From: Adiantum capillus-veneris
Taxonomy: Eukaryota; Streptophyta; Polypodiopsida; Polypodiales; Pteridaceae
DNA length: 64,000 nucleotides
Assembly: GCA_014529385.2 (NCBI GenBank)
Contig: CM043969.1
Span: 76,366,676-76,430,675 of the forward strand
Reading direction: 5' to 3'
In this document: piece after piece, positions 23,432-43,829 of the stretch
Numbering within the stretch: the stretch's first letter is position 1
Layout of the letters: every line of letters begins with the position of its first letter
Notes under the pieces: model-generated
Databases searched by the model: none
What the model was told of the DNA's origin: nothing
Seen by the model: the letters and a program-made list of their open reading frames with translations, nothing else
Program-made: the position numbers and the translations under genes

Positions 23432-23982
23432 TGTCACAAAGTGATGACGTGGCGGACAGCAGAAACCCTAATTTCTGCAAGAAACCCTAAAATTCCTGCA
23501 AACCCTAATTTTTGCCAAAAACGCTAAATTCCGGAAATCGCGGAGGCGAAATATTATTAATTTTTTTTTTTTTTTTGGAAAATGATGAGCGACGCGAATT
23601 TTGCTGTTGCTTTTTTTTATAAAAAAAAAGAGAAAAGACTCTCAAGAGAGAGAGAGAGAACTGATGCTTTTGATTTTAAAAGCTTTTGGGGCTCTGCTTT
23701 TGGGCATCCCTTGTAACCTTTAAATTAGTGGTGAGGGCCTCACTTCTCAGAGCATCTGGACGCAGAGTCTGAGAGTGAAACCCTAACCGCTCTCTTGTAC
23801 TTTGATGATTGATTAATACAAAAAGAAATACCGAAAGGGGCGCCAGTCTTTGGGGCCAATATCTCTAGGCACGGAACTCCGCCGGGCCAGTGCAAATCTA
23901 TTGTGATCTGTGAATTGTTTTGAAGTGGTTATTTGGTGCTGTCGCGGTTGATTCTTGACTTGGAGTGTCCAAGTTTGTTACA
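23432..23982 (+). repeat. 3' LTR of gypsy 2, with polypurine tract before it
   Basis: The tract AAGAGGGGGGTA at 23420-23431 directly precedes TGTCACAAAG. The sequence is nearly identical to 17481-18025. The visible differences are a handful of substitutions in the first 150 bases and longer T and A runs. This indicates recent insertion. Confidence 0.93.
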
Positions 23983-24263
23983 CACACATAGAGCATCACC
24001 TTTGACCATAAATTTACACTAAATAGACCAAAGAACACGAGTCATATAGGCTGAAATGTGCTAATAAATTATAAAACATCGATGATCGATGGATACAAAA
24101 TGAGAAGTGCATGCCACAAGGGCTCAAGAGTCAAAAAGCCTAAAGGACTTACGACAAGCCAGAGGCCTCAAGGATAACAAAAAGTACAAAGGGCTATGTA
24201 GTAGGTAGAGTCGTAGACTCAAGAGTCTAGACTCGAGAGTCGAGTGATCAATGATCATCAAAC

Positions 24264-25839
24264 TCAAGAAGTGCTCGCCTGCTGAATCTCCACATCGTCG
24301 TCGTAGTCGAGGTCGTCAGCGACGTATGAGGGCTCGGGAGGCTCGCATTGAGGCTCGAAATCCTCCTCTAGCTCCTCCAAAAGAGTATCGGCCATAGATG
24401 GATTCTCTTGTGCCATCTCCCACTCAGTGAAAGGATCTGCCTTGTGTGTGACGCTCTTGGCAAGCATGCGCAAGTTAGCGCTCACAAACACCAAATCATT
24501 GGCCCTCTGAACCCCAATGCGATTCCTCTTCTTAGAGGCAATGTGGCTGTACACACTCCATAGTTGCTCCAAGCAACTAGTGGTACATGCTTGGCTAAGG
24601 ACACGAACAGCCAAGCGCTGCAAATGTGGGCCATCTCCTCCATAGTCCTCCCACCACAAAACCGAGCCAATCTTGTTGCGATCAAGCTGTGCATCTACAC
24701 ATCCATAGGAGCCCTTCTTTTGCTTGTAGTTGAGTAGCTTGTCTCTAATCTTGCGCCTAATGTCACTGCTAGGCTCAAGGCGCTCCAATGCAAGCCGCCA
24801 TCCTTTGCTCACCTCCTTGTCGGTCTCTTGACGCCTTCCTTGAAACTCAGGGTCAAGCACATAAGCTGCCGCATGAAGTGGAGAGTAGTATCCATTCCAC
24901 CTTGACTTACACAAGCCATGAATCTCCGCATACTGAACAGGGTTAGGCACAAGCTTCTTAAGTGCCTCTATCATCCGATCCATGGCTTCGTAGACTTTGC
25001 CAATGCATGGCTGCAAGCCATCCACCACTCGAAGTAGGTGTAGAATAGGCTTGACCATGGCGTCAAGAGTCTTCACCTCCTCCCACCAAGCGGCGTCGTC
25101 GGCCCATTCTCGGCATTTCAATTCTACTGCTGATGTAGACTCCGGCATGGCCTGGAACTCATCACTGAGAAAGAGGCCCCTTAAGGCTCCGCCACATGTA
25201 GACAAGCGGCCTAGCATAAGCCAATTAAATGCAAATCTTGTCTCTGAATATTTGAGCAAGGACAAGTGGCTCCTCTTTGAGGATTCATGGCGCACTTTTT
25301 GATGGTTGAGCACAAAGGAGACAATTCGAGAGGCGTCACCAATGGTGGGTGAAATCCATGACAAGTTCCCTATGTCCTTGAGGAGGTTATTGAGGCAATG
25401 CGCCATGCAAAATGTGACATGGATGCTGGGATACATGCCCTCAATGATAGCTCCGGCTGCCCTATTTGACGCCTCTCCATCTGCAACCATACAAAGGACA
25501 TTCTCCGGGCCGGTGATCTCTATGGTTCTTGTCCACTCCACAGTAAGCATCTCGGCGGCCTTGCCACTATCGGATGCATCATGTGACTCCACAAAGTACA
25601 TCTCCCCCCGAGAGTAGGCCACCACCCCGTGGATGGACCGCTTGCGGGTGTCGCTCCATCCATCTACAAGAAGAGAGACGCCATTGGTCTCCCACAAATC
25701 CTTTGTTGCTTGGGCCGCTTGCTCCACGGCAAGCTTCTCTTTGTCAAGGAGGGTGGTGCGAAGCCTCTCCGATGAAGGTGGCACATAAGAGGAGCCATAT
25801 TCCCCTATTTGCGTAACCATGGTTCGAAAGTATGGAGAC
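24264..25839 (-). CDS. hAT transposase, exon 2 (DUF659 and dimerisation domains)
   Basis: The exon starts after a minus-strand acceptor (GGATAG at 25845-25840), continuing the split codon of exon 1. The combined protein is about 702 residues. It opens RSPYFRTMV, then has a DUF659-type catalytic region with LLVDGWSDTRKRS and CMVADGEASNRAAG, carrying the first two acidic positions of the hAT RNase H-like fold, then CMAHCLNNLLKDIG. The C-terminal hAT dimerisation region is CLEQLWSVYSHIASKKRNR with NLVFVSANLRM-like sequence, followed by an acidic tail ending at 24264. The frame has no lesion, so the transposase may be functional even though the element body is split by gypsy 2 outside this exon. 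Confidence 0.93.
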
Positions 25840-25957
25840 CTATCCACACAAAATAGAGCATGTTGTGTTAGTATGGAGAGTCGAGAGTCGAGAAGTTATA
25901 ACCCATTATGAATACAAAATGGAAGATTGCAATGTGCATATGCCAAGGGAAACTCAC
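25840..25957 (-). other. Intron of the hAT transposase gene (118 bp)
   Basis: The minus strand begins GTGAGTTTCC and ends TGTGGATAG. Splicing restores the frame (CG plus G gives Arg) and removes an in-frame TGA. It is A/T-richer than the flanking exons. Confidence 0.88.
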
Positions 25958-26490
25958 CGCGAAGCATGGAAGGCAATGTGGTCGTGGAAGAAGAATCGGG
26001 CAACCGACCTATCCACCTCTTCCTTCAATTTAGGATTCCAATTTTCGTTGAGAGTGGTTTGGCGATGCGGAACGGAAGAGGACGGTGTAGATCCATGGCT
26101 CTTGAAGGTTCGAGAGATGTCGTCAAGGTTGGCTTCCCTTTGCTCTCGCGGTGTCGCCGTGGCGGAGGGATCAACGGCAACAAAACGGCCCCTCTTGGCC
26201 GCTTCCGCAACCTCATACACCGTGAGCTTCTCAAGAAGATCCAACCTCTTCTCGGGAGCTACATGAGGGCAAAACTTCACCTCGTGACCGGGTTCATGAA
26301 GAAGATGGGCTCGCACTTTGTTTGAACCACCCGATCTCTTGTATGGACATAGCTTGCACGTCCATGGTCTTGCACCACCACCTTTGCCACGCGAGCTAAA
26401 GTCGACTTCATCCCACCACGACCACGTTTGCACAGCGGGCCTCCTTCGAGAAGAAGCGGCTTGAGAAGTGGAGTTGGCTTGAGATGACAT
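25958..26490 (-). CDS. hAT transposase, exon 1 (BED-type zinc finger)
   Basis: The ATG at 26490-26488 starts MSSQANSTSQAASSRRR. Residues about 24-75 form a BED-like DNA-binding finger: WDEVDFSSRG, then WTCKLC (C-X2-C) and RAHLLHEPGHEVKFC (H-X5-H plus a Cys). A linker rich in Ser/Thr follows, then TTLNENWNPKLKEEVDRSVARFF, a common stretch before the catalytic domain in plant hAT transposases. It ends at a GTGAGT donor in phase 2. Upstream, 26510-26660 holds short direct repeats (GTGGGTAGAAGAGGGAGAG twice) in what is probably the promoter and leader. Confidence 0.92.
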
Positions 26491-27095
26491 GATGGTGGAG
26501 AGACTCGAGAGAGTAGAGCTTAGAAGTTAGAAGAGTAAGAGGAGAGCTTGTGTGGAGAGAGAGTAAAGGAGAGCTTCAAAGTGGGTAGAAGAGGGAGAGG
26601 AGAGCTTCAAAGTTCAAACTTCAAAGTGGGTAGAAGAGGGAGAGACTTGAGAGTGGAGACTAGAGTGTAGAGTAGTCAATGGTCATGCTTCAAGCTTGAG
26701 CAATGAGCATTGAGTAGAGAGGAAAGCATTGATGATTGAGACTTGAGTAGCTTGAGCCTTGAGCTTGAGGGAAATGGAATGAGCATTGAGACTATGAGTA
26801 TTAAGAGGCCCAAGGGAGCCTTTTATAGCCTCCCAAGGGCCAAGGCTCCAAAAATATGGCAGTTGGGGTTGCACAGATCCGTTGCAAACGGTCAAAAACG
26901 GACAAAAATTTGAATCTGTTCCGTCCGACCCCGTCTGACCCCTGCCGGTCCGTCCCCTGCCGTCCCCCCTGCGACCCGCCCGTCCGACCCGATTTTTGTC
27001 CGTCCCCTGGCGTTCCCTTCCGTTCCCGGCCCGGTTACAGCCGTCCCCCGGCCCTAGGGCCCGTCCCCCCCGTCCCGTGTAACTATGAACACCAC

Positions 27096-28040
27096 ACTGT
27101 ACATGAGAGGGAAAGAAAGCACTCCATAGCTCTTAACCTATGACAGGTTCTCAATGAAGCATCCCCCCATCATAAATCGAGCGCCCCCTCTGCTGCCCTT
27201 GACCTGTAATGCATCTGTGAACAAATAGATGCAAAAGGGGAAGATTTCCATGGCTGCCAAAACGTGCGTATCGCTGAAAACGTAGCAAAACAGCCCTGTA
27301 AACACGCATCTGATGCCTTCCAATGCTGAAAATGAGCTCCTTGATCCAAGGTAAAGTCATGGGAAGCTAAAAAATGGAGAGAAATGGCTAAAAATCACAG
27401 TTATCAGCCTCCAAAACTGCTCCAAAAAGTCAGTTACGAGTTCTGTTCTCCCAGACTTGGCAAATTGACCAAAAAGTGCCACTTGGCACTCATGCATGCA
27501 AATTCTCCGCATTGGGCTTCTTGCTTAAAAATCTCTCAACTGGTGCATCAGTTGACTTTGCAGCAGAGTAATAAAATGTTCCCCTTGTCATTCTGAAGTT
27601 AATGACGCGAATAGATTTCGTGGCCCAAAATAGCAGTTCCCTATTTTTTAGGAGATGCTTCCATTAGGCTCCCACTGGTCATATGACCATCTATCCTCAT
27701 TGGGACCGCATCCAAAAGTGCAATGTGGCCCAACTGTAGGATACTTTCTGTTAGTGATCCCACCTTCACTTTATGCCTTTATTGAGTTCACTTCCTAGTA
27801 TCCACCAACTTGCTAAGTGCGACGGGGGAACCTACATGATCTTGAACTGAGCCTAGACATCCTTTTACTTTACGAGTTCTAGTGCCGACCAAATTCCCGT
27901 CTGCGGGTGAAACTACCGTTCACATTGGCCATACAATGTCCGACCATTTGCAACTTCAAAAAGAGAATCTCAAAAATTAAACAAAAATCATTGGAAAGAA
28001 ACCAACAACTAAGGTTAGCAGTTGCCACGTCCTCGTGACA
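27096..28040 (-). repeat. 5' LTR of gypsy element 1, part right of the hAT insertion
   Basis: It continues the LTR from ACTGTACATGAGAGGG and matches 14769-15716 closely to CCTCGTGACA. Together with 16589-17341 it restores a 1698-bp LTR. The right target duplication GGCGC follows at 28041-28045. Confidence 0.92.
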
Positions 28041-28294
28041 GGCGCCCCTTTCGGTATTTCTTTATATTGCATCAACAGAGTACAAGCCGGTACTCCAGAC
28101 TCTGCACCTTCTCCAGGAAGCTTCTTCGGATAAAATTCTAGTACTCTCTGGTTTGCTATGTCTGCTCTTGTTTAGGACCGGTATGCTTTTAGAAAAGCTC
28201 ACGCCTCATGCTCTGATACCACTGTCACAAGACGGGCACCACGTGGCAATAGAAAAGAACAGACTGAACAGACTTTTAGCACTTCAATGACAAC

Positions 28295-28378
<84 letters not shown>

Positions 28379-28809
28379 ACACGCGACACGGAATGGCGGA
28401 ATTCGACCCCAAAGAGTAGTGGCCTGAAACCTTGGCAACCCTTTCTGTATTTCTTTGTATTGCATCATCACAGTACAAGTGTGTACTCCAGATTCTGCAC
28501 CTTCTCCAGGAAGCATGCCAGAGAATGAGCCCTTAGCACATATTTAAAGGCCCTTGGCCTATGAAAAGTAGTTTACATGAAAAGCCTTCAAACTTAAAAG
28601 CTTATGGTCCAAAAGCAATGCCACACGAAGCTTCTTCGAATAAAATTCCAATAGTCTTTGGTTTGGTCTGTCTCCTCTTGTTTAGGAATGGTATGCTTTC
28701 AGAAAAGCACACACCTGATGCTCTGATACCACTGTCACAAGACGGGCACCACTTGTCAATAGAAAAGAACTGACTGAACACACTTTTATCACTTCAATAA
28801 CAAGTGAAC

Positions 28810-28884
<75 letters not shown>
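28041..28884 (-). repeat. Tandem LTR-leader array, block 2 (about 2 units)
   Basis: The interrupted unit resumes at GGCGCCCCTTTCGG. Primer sites lie at 28212 and 28720. Long GA runs are at 28303-28376 and 28814-28884; the second one receives the LINE insertions that follow. Confidence 0.9.
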
Positions 28885-28891
<7 letters not shown>

Positions 28892-29695
28892 CAAAGAAAG
28901 AAAGATTTTATTTACGTCTTCAAAAGGCCAAAGAGAACTGGCCTATGAGACAGATCCATGTACAAAAATGTGAATATCCTTTGGATATTTGGTATGTGCA
29001 AAATGACCGGGTAATAACAGCATCCGGTGTACGAAGTGTAGTGTGGTAAGTGACCGGGTAATAACAAAGCATCCGGTGTGCAGATGTGGGGGTGACCGGG
29101 TTATAACAAAACATTCGGTGTACATAAAGAGGCATGTATGTGTGTAGTGAGAGTGAGAGGAGGAGGGAGGGGGTGGTGTGGTACATCAGCTCCATCCAGT
29201 AGTGATGACAGGGTGTAGTATCTGGTACATCCGTGAGCCTGATGTCTCTTCATGCCGCTTCTCTTCCTTTACTTCCTCTGTGATTTTTTTACGCACGACA
29301 TCTACCCATCCTTCCTTGGTGGCCTCCATCTTGACCTCCATGGCTTTGGTGAGCTCCTTGGTGATTTCCTCCTTGATGGCTTCCTTATCGGCCTCATGTA
29401 TCTCCCCTTCTTCCTTGAGGTCTTTTGATGCTGCCACTCCTCTCTTCAAGACGTTGACCTTCTCTTTGAGTCCCGTGATTTGCTCCACTAGTTGCTTCCG
29501 CTCTTCCTCCATTTGCTTTATTTTCTCCACCATCTTGCGTACCTCGGCATTCAATGCCTTGTGCCTCCTTCTTGGCTTGTGTGACCGCCCTTGCAATCAT
29601 CTCTTCCACTTCTCTCTTATCGAGAGGCGCCATGTCCGGTTTCTCCGTGTTGGCTTCCGGCCATTGTGTCCTTGTTGTCCCAAAATGTCCACTGT
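28885..29695 (-). mobile_element. LINE copy (minus): 3' end and ORF1 coiled-coil fragment
   Basis: The 3' end lies in the GA run (AAAGAAAGATTTTATTTACGTC, AAAAGGCCAAAG, GGCCTATGAGAC). Next is a region with three tandem GTGACCGGGTAATAACAAA-like copies at about 29005-29110. From 29186 to about 29690 minus-strand frames encode a Lys/Glu-rich coiled coil (for example KMVEKIKQMEEERKQLVEQI), similar in style to ORF1 of the LINE at 43666. ORF2 is missing between ORF1 and the 3' end, so this copy is internally deleted or chimeric. The 182-codon plus-strand frame at 29178-29726 is antisense to it. Confidence 0.75.
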
Positions 29696-30679
29696 CCCCT
29701 ACTCTATTTGGTCTGTACATAGATGAGATGGAGGCCTATATCCGACAGAAAGGAGGAGCAGGCGCCGACCTATCAGACATATTATGCTATATGCTGATGA
29801 CATTATTTTACTCGCAGAGTCACAGGAGGATCTCCAGCTCCACATACAGGCTCTAGAATTATTTTGTACACAGAGAGGAGTGACAGTGAACCTTGGCAAG
29901 ACCAAGGTTTTGATATTCCACACATCATGCATTGTTAGGAGGAGATCAGTTTTTCCTTTTTAGGGCAGTCAGATTGAGGTAGTAGAGTCATATGTATACT
30001 TGGGCATCACCTTTACAGCCAGGACTGGCCGCTTCTCTATGGCACAGGCAGCCCGAGATCGCACCACACGAGCGTATGCAGCTCTAGCCATGCTTGAGAG
30101 GGGATGCCATCAGACACATTTCCAGGAGCCCCGCACGAAGAGCTGGCTATTTGACACGTTGGTGACACCAGCTCTTCTATACGCTGCCCCAGTATGGACC
30201 CCAGGATTATCAGAGCAGACTTGGAGTAGGCTCGAGAGGCCACAGATATTACTGCTTGCCCGGATGATCCGGAGCAAGCCATCAGTCCACATGACATCGT
30301 GAGAGCAGAGTTCGGTGCCCCATCCATGGTAGTGGAGGCGCTATTTCAGACAGTGGGATACCTCCACAGGCTGCGGGACATGAGGGCAGATAGACTACCT
30401 CGCCTTGCTCTTGAGGCCTCCCGCGGGCTAGCAGACTGTGGGGATGAGAGATCATGGTACGCGAGTGTGACTAGCTGGCTTCAGACATACGGCTACTCTA
30501 TGGATAGATTGCCTCCCTCACAATATGATCCAGATGCACCGTGCCAGGCCCTCTCACACACTGAGAGGAACACAGTTGTCAGATATGAGCTCATACAGAG
30601 ACATGTAGAGCAGATTTGGCTCACACCTTCGCGGCCATTGGCCATGAAGATGGCATATTACAAAGATCATTTCCTTATG

Positions 30680-30683
<4 letters not shown>
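29696..30683 (+). pseudogene. LINE reverse-transcriptase C-terminal fragment, head-to-head with the preceding copy
   Basis: It begins inside reverse transcriptase (CPLSPTLFGLYIDEMEAY at about 29690) and continues, after lesions at the YADD region, with VESYVYLGITFTA, WLFDTLVTPALLYAAPVW and LARMIRSKPS to MAYYKDHF. The same order occurs in ORF2 of the LINE at 43666. It ends abruptly at a GA run (30684). Its orientation is opposite to the ORF1 piece on its left. Confidence 0.85.

Positions 30684-30733
<50 letters not shown>
30684..30733 (+). repeat. (GA)n tract between two LINE pieces
   Basis: About 25 GA units. It joins the truncated plus-strand reverse-transcriptase fragment on the left to the 5' end of a second LINE on the right. 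Confidence 0.9.
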
Positions 30734-30739
<6 letters not shown>

Positions 30740-31165
30740 GCGAACAGCAAGCCCGTCACCTGCGCGCGAACAGCGAGCCCGTCACCTGCGCGCGAACCCT
30801 GCGAACAGCAAGCCTGCGCGCGCGAACAGCTGCTGCTGTAAACCTGCGCGCGAGCTCTGCTGATGCCACATATCGTGCACGCAGTCTGCTGCTGCAACAG
30901 TTTCTGCGCCCGAACCTTGCTGCAACAGTTTCTGCGTGCGTCTTGCTGCCTGCAGCCCCTCGCCTATTGGCCTCTGAGTCCCCCTAAAACCCTAATCTCT
31001 GCAAACCCTAATTTCCTGAAACCCTAATTCCTTGAAAACCCTAATTCTCTGAAACCCTGACAGTCTGTCAACCCCACCTGTTTCAACCCTTCCCGTGTGC
31101 ATCGTTCTAAACCTTGCAAGGGAAGGAGAGAACGAGAGAGAGAGTGAAAGAGTTCAAGCTTCGCT

Positions 31166-31936
31166 TTGGGTCTTGCTTTTCCCGTTTACCAGTCTAGCCC
31201 ATTCTTCATGGCGGCTTTGCTGGTCTTGAGTGCCACACACGGCGCTCCATCACCAATTGCCTGTCGCGTGGATTGTACTGGTGACTTGTTGACACGCATT
31301 GACTCCAAAATTCAACACTTGGCACAGCATGCCTTGGTTGGCCGGATGATTGGACAGTCTCCACCTCGCTCTTCTATACGTGATTGGTGTCAGACTGCAC
31401 TGGGCACTACTCAGGGACGTGTCTCGGAACTTACATTACTTGGCAGAGGCATATTCATGGTACGTCTTTCAGATCCCGCCACTGCCTCAGCTCTCCTGGC
31501 TCGCTCCCCGATACTCTCTGATCGCAGAATGATATACTTGACAAGGTGGTATCCAGAGTTCACTATTGAGGAGTTTGACAGTCGACATCTTATCCCCCGA
31601 TTCCCTCTGACGCTTTCCTTCCCTGATATGCCTCTCCATTTTATTGATGAGTATCTCCTTCAGATGATTGCTGCTCATTTTGGCACAGTAGTCCCAGGAT
31701 CCTGCATCTTCTCATCTGGTCCACCTCGCATTCAGGTCTTGGTGTTTGGGGATACTACATTGCCAGATAAAGTTACAGTGGCGGTGCGTGATCGAGACTA
31801 CTCTTGCCGAATGGTAGTCACTGGACGCCCAGGACAATGTTTACGTTGTCATGAGATGGGACACTTGGCACGCGATTGCCCCACTCAACCACGCCATCGG
31901 CGACAACAACAGACAGCTCGTGGCACCCACACTTAG
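31166..31936 (+). CDS. LINE ORF1 protein, DUF4283-like with CCHC zinc knuckle
   Basis: The 256-codon frame is intact. A start at the inner ATG near 31208 (MAALLVLSATHG) is also possible. Middle residues (GRMIGQSPPRSSIRDWC, LLGRGIFMVRLSDPATASAL, RWYPEFTIEEF) follow the pattern of plant LINE ORF1 DUF4283 RNA-binding domains. The C-terminus has a knuckle, CLRCHEMGHLARDC, then a basic tail. The protein would coat LINE RNA for retrotransposition. This is the usual ORF1 of plant L1-like elements and differs from the coiled-coil ORF1 of the other LINE family in this window. Confidence 0.8.
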   Translation: MGLAFPVYQSSPFFMAALLVLSATHGAPSPIACRVDCTGDLLTRIDSKIQHLAQHALVGRMIGQSPPRSSIRDWCQTALGTTQGRVSELTLLGRGIFMVRLSDPATASALLARSPILSDRRMIYLTRWYPEFTIEEFDSRHLIPRFPLTLSFPDMPLHFIDEYLLQMIAAHFGTVVPGSCIFSSGPPRIQVLVFGDTTLPDKVTVAVRDRDYSCRMVVTGRPGQCLRCHEMGHLARDCPTQPRHRRQQQTARGTHT

Positions 31937-32289
31937 TCACGTGGTCAGCCACAGCCGGCTCCTACTACTACTACTCGAGCACCTCAGCAGCCTAAGGGTG
32001 CTCCCAGAGCTTCAATCGTCCATGTTCCTCCCTCTGCTTCAGTTCCTACTTAGACTGCATGGCAGACAGTAGGTCGTAACCATTCCTTCTGTCCTCTCTC
32101 CAAGCTGACGAGGTGGATTAACCGAAGAATCAAGAACTGCATCATTCCAAATGAGAGGTTGGCGCTCAATCTCCTCACGGCATGAGGGAGGTGAGCGTTT
32201 GATAGCGCGTCGCATGGATACCCAAATCTGAAGGAGCGAACGAATGAAGGGTGAGAGAGTGCTGGTGCACAAGGGGGCATCCGTGAAGA

Positions 32290-32846
32290 GAAAACGATAC
32301 CCTGTTTGCCAAGTATGGCTAGCAGTTGGTTTTTTACTTAGCAGAGCTGGAGTTCAGCATGGATTTCTCACTTGGGGATCTGTTTCCTGGTTGATGCCGA
32401 TGCCCGGACCGCATCTTTTCTACGAGGGCTCAGACACAGATCCAGCTCTTATGCTTACCGCGATTGGTTACAGATGAGGGACTTTGGCTATGTTACCACA
32501 GATTGCTTGGCAAGGAGATCCTCAAACACGTGATGAAATCTTCTCAGTAATCACCAGCATTGCACTCTGGAATGTTTGGAGAGCTCGTTATCTTCATATT
32601 CTCAGTGCGGCACCGCAGCTCCTTCAGGATACCCTCACTGTCATTTGGCTGGACATCATTCACACCCTCATCTGGCAGTGGGATTCTTCCTCAGGCACAT
32701 CTAGAGCAGCCGAGGCTCGTCGATTTGATTTCCTTCGGCGTTGGGCAAGATCTCCACTCTTCTTCACACTTACAGGTGGACAGATTACATGGCATTATGA
32801 GCCTCCTCAGTGGTTTCTCCTCCACTCATCACACAGACCACCATGA
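32290..32846 (+). pseudogene. LINE ORF2 C-terminal fragment (zf-RVT region)
   Basis: Near 32340-32477 is a frame with SRAGVQHGFLTWGSVSW. A second frame at 32484-32846 reads DEIFSVITSIALWNVWRARYLHIL and WLDIIHTLIWQW, typical of the end of plant LINE ORF2. They are separated by a stop and a short gap. The stretch 31937-32290 holds no continuous frame. Confidence 0.6.
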
Positions 32847-33002
32847 GATTGTACTAGTCGAGTTGTCACTATAGTGGCTCTCATCCTTACATTCAGCTTG
32901 TACACCCCACGTGACAGGCTATTTTGTCATCCGTTGGGGATTCTATTGTACTCAGTAATATACAGCCCTGATTTTTCCAAAAAAAAGAAAAAAAAGAAAA
33001 AG

Positions 33003-43665
<10,663 letters not shown>

Positions 43666-43829
43666 GAAATGAAATGTTATATTAACGTTTTGAAAAGGCC
43701 AGAGTGACCTATGAGACGAAACTGATACAAAAGTGGTGAATCTGTTACAATGTCTGGGTACCTTGGTACTAAGGTACTAAGTGTGAAAATAAATGCGAAA
43801 AACTAAATACAAAGTATTAGATAAACTTC

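Larger units (their letters stand above)
17481..23982 (+). mobile_element. Ty3/gypsy chromovirus (gypsy 2) nested in the hAT element
   Basis: Two LTRs of 545 and 551 bp (17481-18025, 23432-23982) start TGTCACAAAG and end TTACA. A tRNA-iMet primer site follows the first at 18027-18038, and a polypurine tract (AAGAGGGGGGT) precedes the second. Flanks are CACAG and CACAC, a 4-of-5 match for a target duplication. Gag, knuckle, reverse transcriptase, RNase H, integrase and chromodomain appear in order, but with several stops and frameshifts. The LTRs differ at only a few sites plus poly-T length. Confidence 0.95.
17342..27087 (-). mobile_element. hAT-superfamily DNA transposon (autonomous type), itself split by gypsy 2
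   Basis: The terminal inverted repeats are CATAGTTACATGGGACGG (17342-17359) and its complement at 27070-27087, 17 of 18 bases identical. The 8-bp duplication AACACCAC flanks both ends (17334-17341, 27088-27095), the hAT hallmark. Subterminal regions carry many GACGGG/GTCCCC repeats (17351-17430, 26925-27080), likely transposase-binding sites. Removing the nested gypsy leaves about 3.24 kb, a usual size for an autonomous hAT. The transposase is on the minus strand. It sits in the 5' LTR of gypsy element 1. Confidence 0.95.
14021..28040 (-). mobile_element. Gypsy-type element 1 with 1.7-kb LTRs, interrupted by nested hAT and gypsy 2
   Basis: It has two long terminal repeats in minus orientation: 14021-15716 (1696 bp, 3' LTR) and 16589-17341 plus 27096-28040 (1698 bp without the hAT, 5' LTR). 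Only 872 bp lie between them (15717-16588). It is flanked by the GGCGC duplication and sits in a unit of the tandem array. With no enzymes and only a trace of gag it is a large non-autonomous derivative, like LARD or TR-GAG elements. Its LTR carries the same TTGGCGCCCC...TATTTCTTTATA box as the array (14191-14227, 16757-16794). The 9.75-kb hAT insertion accounts for most of its length. Confidence 0.92.
30734..33006 (+). mobile_element. Second-type LINE (plus), internally deleted, with A-rich tail
   Basis: The 5' region (30734-31165) holds repeats of CCTGCGCGCGAAC and a cluster of AAACCCTAA motifs (30985-31056). ORF1 and a C-terminal ORF2 piece follow, then an A-rich tail at 32979-33005. Endonuclease and most of reverse transcriptase are missing. 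GA runs flank it on both sides, and the right one (33007) belongs to an array unit. Confidence 0.75.

Noticed and set aside
25832..26325. Plus-strand frames of 144 and 132 codons
   Set aside because: They are antisense to exon 1 of the hAT transposase, which has the zinc-finger motifs and splice sites.
29178..29726. 182-codon plus-strand frame rich in Ser/Leu
   Set aside because: It is antisense to the Lys/Glu-rich LINE ORF1 coiled coil, which explains its composition and length.
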